Shown here: piece after piece, positions 43,601-55,600 of the stretch
Numbering within the stretch: position 1 is the first letter of the stretch
How the letters are laid out: each line of letters starts with the position of its first letter
Source of the DNA: Owenia fusiformis
Lineage: Eukaryota; Annelida; Polychaeta; Sabellida; Oweniidae
Assembly: GCA_903813345.2 (NCBI GenBank)
Contig: CAIIXF020000002.1
Coordinates: 3,078,001-3,142,000 of the forward strand
Length of the DNA stretch: 64,000 nucleotides
Reading direction: 5' to 3'
Program-made: the position numbers and the translations under genes
The notes under the pieces: model-generated
What the model saw: the letters and a program-made list of their open reading frames with translations, nothing else
Told to the model about the DNA's origin: nothing
The model's database searches: none

Positions 43601-46600
43601 ACTTGGCACTTGCAAACCCACATGAAACTTTATTTGGCACTTGCAAACCCACACGAAACTTTACTTGGCACTTGCAAACCCACACGAAACTTTACTTGGC
43701 ACTTGCAAACCCACATGAAACTTTACTTGGCACTTGCAAACCCACATGAAACCTTACTTGGCACTTGCAAACCCACATTAAACTTTACTTGGCACTTGCA
43801 AACCCACATTAAACTTTACTTGGCACTTGCAAACCCACATGAAACTTTACTTGGCACTTGCAAACCCACATGAAACTTTACTTGGCACTTGCAAACCCAC
43901 ATGAAACTTTACTTGGCACTTGCAAACCCACAAGAAACTTTACTTGGCACTTGCAAACCCACATGAAACTTTACTTGGCACTTGCAAACCCACATGAAAC
44001 TTTATTTGGCACTTGCAAACCCACACGAAACTTTACTTGGCACTTGCAAACCCACACGAAACTTTACTTGGCACTTGCAAACCCACATGAAACTTTACTT
44101 GGCACTTGCAAACCCACATGAAACCTTACTTGGCACTTGCAAACCCACATTAAACTTTACTTGGCACTTGCAAACCCACATGAAACTTTACTTGGCACTT
44201 GCAAACCCACATGAAACTTTACTTGGCACTTGCAAACCCACATGAAACTTTACTTGGCACTTGCAAACCCACATGAAACTTTACTTGGCACTTGCAAACC
44301 CACATGAAACTTTACTTGGCACTTGCACATATTATGCTTGTATACATTCTATTTTACCATTGTGCACATTCCTTTTGACCCTTATGCACATTCTAATTGA
44401 CCTTTATGTACATTATTGACCCCTGTGCACATTTATTTTGACCCTTGTGTACATTGTGTACATTCTACTTCACCATTGCGTACATTCTTGACCCTTGTAT
44501 ACATTCTACTTACCCTTGTGCATATTTTGCTTGAGCTTTGCTAATATTCTACTTGAATCTTCGGAAATTATCCTATGCAGGCAGTACTTGCAGAAAACGC
44601 CTGTTGCAGATATCATATCGTGTGTGCTCAATGCAGAATGACCAATTATTTTTGAATCCAATTTTCGAAATATTTTTACTAAGCCATGTAGGGTATTCAG
44701 TTATATTCTCATGACATCCGCATCAAGCTTTTTATTCAAGCACCATCTTCATAGAGTAGGGATGATACACTCTACTCCATGAAGCTACTCAACATGACCT
44801 AACTATCTTAATGATCTCAATACATGCTCTCCTTTCTTCCAGGTCCACTATGAATCCAAAGCAAATTCCAATTCAACAGAGAGTCCATCAGGTTCATTAA
44901 ATCTGACCTGCCAGTCTTAATGATCTCAATGCATCCTCTTTTTTCTTTCAGGTCCACTATGAATCCAAAGCAAATTCCAATTCAACAGAGAGTCCATCAG
45001 GTTCACTGAAACCAGACATTTCAGCTGAAATTTTAGAGAACACCAGCAACACCTCACAAGCATCTGCCACAAAGAGACCAGGCAACAAGAAGGCCAACTT
45101 GTATGCATGGGTGTCACTTCAGAAACTACCTGAGGTAAAATTAGATTATGGTTTAGATTTAAGAAAAATGGCAATAAATATGTTTTATTGCCTCTGTTTT
45201 CTTCGTGTGATTACTTTCAGTGGTTGGTGTTAGGCAGTTGATATTTTGCATCCAGGCCTGTAGCCAGAAATTGCTGAGGGAAGATTCACTTTTTCAGAAA
45301 TTTTAGGAGACGTTGACTTTTGAAAGTTTTGGCCCAAAGTGGCCAATGTCACTCAAAAGGTGCTCAGAATGGTGAAAAACTGCATGATTTTGAAAGAATT
45401 TTTGGCCAGAGGGGGGGGGGTACACAGAGTGTACATGTGAAAAGTGCTTGAAGGTACATACTTCCCACATGAACTGCAATTATATGTTTCACTTATTCCA
45501 TAAAAATGTAAACCAGTAAGACTAGGAAGGATGTTGTTTAGAATTTTACAGTTGAAATCCTCTTGAGTTGAATTTTCTCTTTACACTTTCATTTTGTAGA
45601 GAAAAAGCTTTGCCAATTTATTTCATTGTTAAAAAACAAATCATACGTTCTCATTTATTTTAGTACATAAACCATTTTCTATTCATTTATTTTTCAAAAT
45701 TTCATAGAATTTAGATTTCTAATTTCTAATTTGTAGGAGATGTTAATCAGTCCAACCCTGTTGGATTACCTTGAACAGACCCTGGAGCCAATTCATATGG
45801 AGGCTTGGTATCTTTCAAAGGCACATGCTAAAGGTAAATGCGCAATTATGTGAAGGTGGAAATGAAAATCCAACTGCTTGTCCATTAAGGATTTACGCCC
45901 TTGACTCAGTGCAAAAAGGAAGCACAATTCCTATAGTACATTACGAACGGTAATTTCTATATAGTATAGTATAGTACAAGGGAAGGGCAATTTCTATAGT
46001 ACAGTACATGGGAAGGGCAATTCCTATAGAACAGTACAAGGGAAGGGCAATTCCTGTACTACAGTACACGGGAAGTGCAATTCCTATAGAACAGTACAAG
46101 GGAAAGGCAATTCCTGTACTACAGTACACGGGAAGTGCAATCCCTATAGTACAGTACAAGGGAAGGGCAATTCCTGTACTACAGTACACGAGAAGGGCAA
46201 TTCCTATAGTACAGTACAAGGAAAGGGAATTCCTATAGTACAGTACAAGGGAAGGCAGGGCAATTCCTATACATGAAGTATATATACAAGGGAAGTGCAA
46301 TTCCTATAGTACAGTACAAGGGAAGCGCAATTCCTATAGTACAGTACAAGGGAAGTGCAATTCCTATAGTACAGTACAAGGGAAGGGCAATTCCTATAGT
46401 ACAGTACACGGGAAGGGCAATTTCAATAGAACAGTACAAGGGAAGGGCAATTCCTGTACTACAGTACACGGGAAGTGCAATTCCTATAGAACAGTACAAG
46501 GGAAGGGCAATTCCTGTACTACAGTACACAGGAAGTGCAATTCCTATAGTACAGTACAAGGGAAGGGCAATTCTTGTACTACAGTACACGGGAAGGGCAA

Positions 46601-49600
46601 TTCCTATAGTACAGTACAAGGGAAGGGGAATTCCTATAGTACAGTACAAGGGGAAGGCAGGGCAATTCCTATACATGTAGTATATATACAAGGGAAGCGC
46701 AATTCCAGTACAGTACAAGGGAAGCGCAATTCCTATAGTACAGTACAAGGGAAGGGCAATTTCTATAGTACAGTACAAGGGAAGGGCAATTCCTATAGTA
46801 CAGTACACGGGAAGGGCAATTCCTATAGTACAGAACAAGGGAAGGGCAATTCCTGTACTACAGTACACGGGAAGTGCAATTCCTATAGTACAGTACAAGG
46901 GAAGGGGAATTCCTATAGTACAGTACAAGGGAAGGGCAATTCCTGTACTACAGTACACGGGAAGTGCAATTCCTATAGTACAGTACAAGGGAAGGGGAAT
47001 TCCTATGGTATAGTACAAGGGGAAGGCAGGGCAATTCCTATACATGTAGTATATATACAAGGGAAGCGCAATTCCAGTACAGTACAAGAAGAGGGCAATT
47101 CAGGTCCTCCAGAACAATATTAATTTCAATTTCTCAAATTATAATGCAATGAAAAGCAATAATATAACATTTAAAAGTATAACCCAACAAGGAACTTGTG
47201 CAGTGCAACCAGTGCAGAAACAATGAAACATAATATGCCTTGGTATCAAAGACAATCGCGAATAATATTATGATTTGTTGTCACTGTAGCTATGCAGTAA
47301 TAATGAAATTTTAATGTTATCAATTGTATCAAAATAACCCTATCGAGATTGAGACAAACAGAAATATATGAAATTGTTAGCAAGAACAATAACAAAATTG
47401 TAACAATGAGAAAATTGTTTCAATAACAAAAGTGAGATCGTAACAAAATTGAAACAATAGCAAAACTGTGACACTAGATTCTTTATTATTAATTCAGAAA
47501 TATGGAGAATGGAGATCAAGTATTTCTTGATTGTTAACTACAAAGAGTTAGAAAGTAAAACAAATCTCAGTTTAACCTCAGTCAATTTATTACTTGATAC
47601 AATGATTGTAATGTCCCTTGGTGTTCTGGTCCTGGATTGTGATATTTGGATCTCAATTGGAGGGTGGAAGACATTATTTCTTTTCACTTTAGATCATGGT
47701 TTTGGGATATATAGCGTGTATTTTTCTTATGACAGGTTTATACTTAGAGTTTGCTTTTCTTTACAGTTTTTGTTCCTTTGGCTTTGTGCTTAGATATTTA
47801 ACCTCTTGACTACCTGGAGTGACCAGATTTTTCGTCACCTCAGAAATGACATTGAACAGAGTCACGAGAAAATCTGTCACAAAATGCTTCACTAAAATTG
47901 CTCTTGTTGAACAATTTCCGTCCAATTTACACAAAAATTGTTTTAAAATGTGTAGAAATTATCTAGTATGCTGTCTGATTTTACTAAGTTGAGCATCTAA
48001 AGTTGTATCATAGTATAATATCAAAATGTGGCAAAAATGAAATATTCTCCGGTTTCAACTGATGAGCCTAGCATTCAAGACGTTAAACATCTCGACACCT
48101 GATACATTTCATATTGATGAAATATCAAAATATGCCACAGTGTATTTGAAGACTGTTGGCATTTACATTTAGTGAAGCCCATGTAATGAAGTCAGTGTCA
48201 TATCTTCATCAACAGCAACGGTTAAAAGGTCAAGGTAATGGTCACATGATGAAGGGTCAAGGTAATGGTCACATGATGAAGGGTCAAGGTAATGGTCACA
48301 TGATGAAGGGTCAAGATAATGGTCACATGATGAAGGGTCAGGGTAATGGTCACATGATCAAGGGTCAAGATAATGGTCACATGATGAAGGGTCAAGGTAA
48401 TGGTCACATGATGAAGGGTCAAGGTAATGGTCACATGATGAAGGGTCAGGATAATGGTCACATGATGAAGGGTCAAGGTAATGGTCACATGATGAAGGGT
48501 CAAGATAATGGTCACATGATGAAGGGTCAAGGTAATGGTCACATGATGAAGGGTCAAGATAATGGTGACATGATGAAGGGTCAAGGTAATGGTCACATGA
48601 TGAAGGGTCAAGGTAAAGGTCACATGATGAAGGGTAGAATTATACCAGTATGTTTACCACATATGGCCAATTCAAAAGTCACAAGATTCATTATTTATGT
48701 TGTTTGGCTTGCGATCAATTCAAGTTTATATCAGTGTTGCTACAAAATTGATTTTTGTAGAACTCATTAATAAAGAAGTCTTGTTCTTTTCACTTGTTGT
48801 TTTTTTATATTTGTAAAATAAATAAATTATTCAACATCTACAATAGTAACATACAGTTTTGTTTGGCATCCTCAGATAGAACTTCATAATCAGTCCTCAT
48901 GCAATTAAAAATAAAATTTTCTCCTTTAACTGTGAAGTTAATAATAAAACTATATGGTATCACCAAGGAGTAAAGACATTGTTTTTGCCACTCTTCTATC
49001 AATGGTGGTGTTTGTAACAAAGATATTACACTTTTGGAATCTGTAACACATTGGTACATTTTTGATGGATGTAACTTTTGAAAGTTGTACTTGGAAGTGG
49101 CAATATGTCACGTTTTGTTTTCATGAGAGATTCATGTCTACCTTGAGCATGTATTTGAGAGAGAAATCATTTTGAAGCTCTGCTTTCACTCTACTATACC
49201 TAACTCCTAGAAATGCATATGATACTCTGTTTGTCTAATTGTATTGTTAAGTATATTTTTGAAAGTACCTTATTAATTTTCTAACAGTCATCCAAGAAAC
49301 ATTAATAAGGAACAGACAAATAAAAACAAATAACGAAATCATTATTATAAGTCAAATGGGTCGCTCATGAACACCAAATGCAAGGTATAGTAGAGTGGCT
49401 TTGGGAGGATGTGTCTGATCATGTTTCAAATTATTCAAATCCGCACTTCAGAACAATCCAGTAGATCATGCTACCTACTTTCTGTGATATCATTATTGCA
49501 TTTTCAGGAAAGAAATATTTTACTATCTTGGAAAAAGCTTCTATCAATTTTTAGTACAAGCTACAGGCCGTAACGTATGATTTTATGAATCGGGTACCAC

Positions 49601-52600
49601 AACCTTGTATCTTAGATTTACGAAAATGGATAGGGATTATTCGAAAGGTCTAAGTATCCCAAATCATTTCACTGTCCTCATAAATCGTACAATGACATTT
49701 TAACTACACAGGGAGATATGCTGAGTACTAAAATAGTACTCATGGCATTTTAGCGCTTATTGAGTACTCATTTCAGCAAATATTAGTACTAAATGAGCAC
49801 TTGTGACATGAGTACTGATTTATTGCATGTTTTGGTACTAAATGAGTACTCATATGATGAGTGATAAAATAGTGCTAATTTCATTGATTTTTCATTACTC
49901 AATGAGCAATCATACTATGAGCACTAATTAATTGCATGTTTTAGTACTAAATGAGTACTCATATGATGAGTGATAAAATAGCGCTAATTTCATTGATTTT
50001 TCATCACTCAAAGAGCGCTCATATTATGAGTAATAATTTATTGCACATGTTTCACGAGTGATAGATTAGTACTCACAAATTAAAATGTTGATAATTTTTT
50101 TCTAATTGATGAAGTAAAATATACAATACGTAATAAATTACATTTTAATTATACGAAAACATGGATAAATATATCATTAAACTTTTCCAAAAATTCCCAT
50201 TCCTGTAGCTATTTCATGTAACGGGTTGAAGCTAGGAAACTAAATGACAGACACCATATTGTTCTATTCTTGAGAAAAGTCCATATATATATACACTGCT
50301 TTGTCATCCAGAATAAGTGAAAGATGAGGTAAGTAGTATTAAATGGGAAATCACTAGGTTGCATGGGACTTGTATCCCAGCTAGAATGATACCTATTGAG
50401 TGCTTATTATTTAGTAAATGAACAATACTTTAGTGCTAAATGAGCAATTTTTTAGTGCTAAAAGAGCGCTCAAGTAGCACTGGATCATCACTTAAAATAT
50501 TGTTACTAAAATGGTACTATAATAAACACAAAATTGTCACAAAATGAGTACTAAAATAGCACACAAGTAGTAATAAATTAGCACTCTGGCAAAAGTGCAC
50601 TCATGAGTACTCATGCCACGAGTGCTAATTTTGTACTAATTTAGTACTCGGCATATCTCCCTGTGTATCCTTTTTAAATACAGACAACTCATCCCTCTTA
50701 CTCATTAGTATACCGCAATTTAAATTGTAAAGAGCATAAATTATGTAAGTGAATTCAATGCTATATTGAACATCTAATGTGAAATTATCATGAAGTTTGT
50801 TACAGTTGTAATAACTTTAGAAATGCAACATAATTATATTGAACTTCTGCAAAATACATTTGCTGTCATATTCATATTCATACTGTCATATTTCTCACTC
50901 TCTGAGAAAAATCCACCCTGGTGAATATAACAGTGAATAATAAAACAAATATTTAATTCTATTTTTCCCTCAATAGAATTAAATATTTGTATAATATTGA
51001 ACATCTATGAAATGTTTGTACATGTATATACAGAGAGAGACCAGAAATTAATTTTGAAAAATACTTTGGTGGAATCATCTTGAATCTTTTTTTGTTTTGT
51101 TATAATGGTCAATGGACCAAAATGAGTAATATTTATATCCACTTAGATTTAGGGATTTTTCGAATCTTTGCATGCTCTTCTATCAAAACATATAGCAATG
51201 CAGAGAAACCCGTATTTGTCATTTTTAAGCACATATCAAATTCAGTCTATCATTTTTGACAAAAATTAAAGAGAGTTGAAATTGTGACGGAAATTCCAAT
51301 TTCAAAAAATTGCTTTTGAATTTTTACTGTTATGCAAAGACTTAATGCAAGCATATAATAACCTTCTCATAATAGTGATAGTTGTGATATGTACACCTCT
51401 GTTTGTTCCATTGAACACTCCATCTACACAAAGAAATGGAGGAAGATTCCACTCCATAATTTAAGCTGTTTCATAATGTTTGCTGTTATTTCAGTTTGAT
51501 TGAAATTGATTGGAATTTTTAAATTTTATTTTAATCAAAAAACTTTTAGACTAGTCATTTTCATTTGAAGTCAACAATTTGATACTTCCAGATTCTTATA
51601 ATCTTAAAAACCTTACTCACTTTTATCAGCATTTTCTAAATTCTTAGAATCACAAAAACATGTTCACTTTTATCTACATTTTAGACACACATAATGAATA
51701 ACGCTAAGGTTATATTATATACATTTTCAGTTTGGACTTAAGCTCTTCTATGTTATCTTTAACTCATATTTGGATATGAAAGGATGACATTTCTATTTAA
51801 AAATAAAAAGTAAATATTGAAATTGGTCAATTCCTAAGCAGAGGTAAACATACTTTAAACATGGCTTATTTTGTGTCTTATTGTATCTTATCATTTTAGT
51901 CAGCAACTTTGGAACCATATATAGAAACTATTGTGAACTTTTTCCCTCACCTATATTATTTATAGGATATCCTATGATTTTGAGGAATATCATTTTTATC
52001 TATGAGATGATATTGATATCTGCACGAGAGAGCAAAGCAAACGAGTGCGTATATCAATATCACAGAGTAGATTAAAATGATATTCTGAAAAAAATCATAC
52101 GATGTTCTTATTATCCTACACTTACAAGGAGACTACTAAATGTATAATATCATTGCAAAATGAATTTCATGCCAAATAGAGTCAATTTGGCGGGATTTCA
52201 ACAAGCAGAGTATATTGTCACAATATCCTCCGCATATTGGGTTTTCAAAGATAATTCAATTTTGACTGTACAGTTATCAGGTTGAATTCAGATTATTACA
52301 TACTACTACACAATAAAAAAGTTAGAATGAAATATTCATAATAATCAACCATCATATATAGTTATGCCAAGTAAAGAAATATTTAAAGTATGTTTAACCC
52401 ACATTTTGTTCAAATTCATTTCACAATTGATGAGTTAACCTTATAAATAGCAAACTCTGAACCTGGAAATTGGAATTTGTTGCTGATATCAAGCTGATAG
52501 TGCTCACATCCGGGATCACATGTGCATTCATAATTACACATGGTGGCAGGGGTGGTGGGATCTTGGGCACCTATTGGAACACAATTCTTAAATTTTCCAT

Positions 52601-55600
52601 TGAACATATCCTTTCTATTAGAAGGGTCCCCATACACTGTCCTTATCATAGATTTTTTCACGGTAGATAAAGCGTAACAGATCATACCAGATCCCTCAAC
52701 GGTAACCTCAAAGTTTTCCAGTGTTTGATTCAAATCTATCGCAACCTTTGTCAAAACCATTCCACTAGAGAATGGTGGTGTAAATGGTTGTATCTGCTCA
52801 AACATGTCACCTATTTCCCGGTAAAGAGAAAGAGGTTGTTCACTTACATCAAACACAGTGAGACCAAGACGTTCTAATTTGTTGTGCAGAGGCTCGATAC
52901 ATCTCACATAAGATTGATATTCACACTTTCGAAGACCAAACTGTTCAACACAATCATCAATGGAAAGTGCATCATATGGACAAGTAACTTGAAACGCACG
53001 TTTAGGAATGGCATAGCAGAAACTTTTTACTTCATCAAGCCCTGACTCTGGTAACAGTTGTTCACAAAGCAGTTTTGCCTCTTTTATTTGGAAATTAGGA
53101 CCGCATACTGGTGTCCAGTCTTTCCCTTCAACCTTAACCTCAACCAAACCTTCCAGAGAAATACTGCTGCCATTTTCCAGTTTGAAGGGGGGTCCTTTCG
53201 TTAAACGATATTCAGGTTTGTTAGCAAAACATTGAACACCTGCTCCTCTGCTGCACCAATGCTTATTCAAGTCAAATTGTTCAATTTCACATTCTGTAAT
53301 TCTATTCTCAGCTCCTGTACATCGAGTCAAATAAATGGCAAACTTGTTGTTTTCATTTCTGTAATTCGGATTCGAATCTCTAATCGCTTTCACATATGTT
53401 GTGGGCAATCCTAATTGTCCACACACGACCTTTGCTTCTATTTCTGTCCACTCGTCGCCACATATCTTACCCCAAGCTCCATCTTGGAAAATGGAAATTC
53501 TTCCAGACTGTTCTGTTCCTCCAAAAAGTTGAATGTTGCCTTCTGTCTCTTCTTTAAAACATTCAATGGTCACATCATACTCGTGCTGCCAGTTATCATA
53601 AGGAAGTGTTAGAGGCTCATGCCAACATCCCAAGATGTCATCTGCATTGGGAGCTTTATTACAGTTCACCCTATCAAATAACTCAATGTATTCATACAGT
53701 GGAGCGTCATCGAAGTCCAACCAGTTAGCCTTGTGTGCTAGACCTGTTGAAAATCCAAGATTTCTACACACAATGTTTGCCATGTTGTCTTGTTCATTGT
53801 CATCCTCTGCAACAATAGTACCTGCTTCACCAACTGTGCCGGTGATACCATTCACCGTTATCACTAATATCCCACTAGATCCATCACCGCCAGCTAATTC
53901 ATATACTGGTTCTTCATCGAGACAAATCACACCAGCCATATTCACCGCAGTGCATTGAGTATCATTGGCCCATCCCTGATTAAAACATTCTCCAACATTT
54001 TCCTCTAAACCAGTACAGTCTAAACCCATGAGCCATGAAAAGTTAGATTTACTCGGAAATATATTCATGTGATGACCTAAGAAAGTTAATTCATTTGGAT
54101 CATCACTGTAGTAGCTAGGTTCAATGTTGTAGGCTCTAACAACATTGGTAGCTAGTCCTAGCTGTCGGCAAACAACTCTCGCTGCATTCTCATTCCATCC
54201 ATCTGAACATACTGTACCCCAGTTGTCCAAGGAAGATACCTCAATCATTCCAGAGTCAACCATCAATGCAGTGTATAATGATACCTCATACTGTTCAACC
54301 GGACCTCTATCACAGTTTATTCCAATCAATGATGTGTCATATTTTATTGTATTTTGACTACTGGCTCTTTGAAAGTTACAGTCAGCAAGTTGTGTCATTT
54401 CATCGCCTTGACAACCAGGTATACGTATAACTTGTGGATATATGTCTGATCGTGGCAGCAGGTTCTTCATAAGAAAATAATCTGTAAACTTTTCGAAAGT
54501 ATGCCTTGATTCTTTGAAGCCTAATTCCTGACAAATAACATCAACATGCTCTTTGATACTATGGTCTTGAAAGTCAACCCAAGTCCAAATGCCATCATGT
54601 TTCATTTGAAGGAAACCACTATAAGGGGTACCACCTCCCATGAGCCTCAGTTGGGGTTTCTCAGTAAAGCAGCCTATTGATGCTATACCGTTGTTACAAG
54701 TACCAGGATGAACATTACATTCATTGATTGCTGCAGCTGTGTCAGTTGTGCAATTGACAATAAATGTTGCGGTGTCAGTAAGTTCGAAAACATCATGTTC
54801 TCTATAGTAATTGTATGGAAATGCAACTGGATATTCAGTAGAAAGGCCAGCCTGACGACAAAGTATGGTAGCTTCATTAAGGGTTAAATTATCTCTACAT
54901 ATTTTCCCCCAAGTGTTGTTCACATGTATATGAGGAACCCCAAGTGGTCCTGTTCCTTGACCACCATTAAGTTGAATTCCTTGATTAGTGGTAACATGGC
55001 ATGATACAATATACCCTCGACAATATTCTGTACCCCAGGCATAACCCGGGCATTCCCCGACATTCGATTCAGTTCCACTACAGTTAGGACTGCGTGACAA
55101 ATCATGTGAAATGGAGAATAGTGTTCCATCCCCATGGTCTCTTGTAGTAGAATATGATTGTATACCAAAGCGATCAAACCCAAGCTGACCACAGAGAACG
55201 CTGAGGAAAGAACTAACTTGAGTTGGATCTGCATCATTGGCAATGCAGACGCCTCCCCATCTGTCATCATAGAATACTTCTAATTTTCCTTCATATGGTC
55301 CTGCACCATAGACTAACCGTGCTTGGATTTCATTTGGATCAGTGGACCATTCCTCAACACCTGCCAGGTTTTCTTGCCCACACATTGTCACATTGACACC
55401 AATATTGATATTGCAGTCAACAAGTGATGTTTCCTGTCCAGTACAATCTACCAATAGTGTTGATTCAACAAATGATTCATTCCCATACGTGTCACTGTAC
55501 ACACCGTGTAATGGTTTCATTGGTGTTGACAGGCCCAGTTGATGTCCAATAACATCTGCTTCTGCTTGTTCCCATGTATTTTGTGCAGCACATATAAAGT

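Noticed and set aside
43369-44327. CRISPR-like regular repeats
   Set aside because: Units are directly abutting without spacers and the genome is animal; it is a minisatellite.
45941-47087. ORFs of 119-284 codons (GIALPLYCTI repeats)
   Set aside because: Product of a 30-bp minisatellite open in both directions; no unique flanking coding sequence.
48156-48770. 204-codon ORF with GQGNGHMMK repeats
   Set aside because: The repeat is a 27-bp minisatellite also open on the other strand. The flanks show no signal peptide or domain and the region is intronic.
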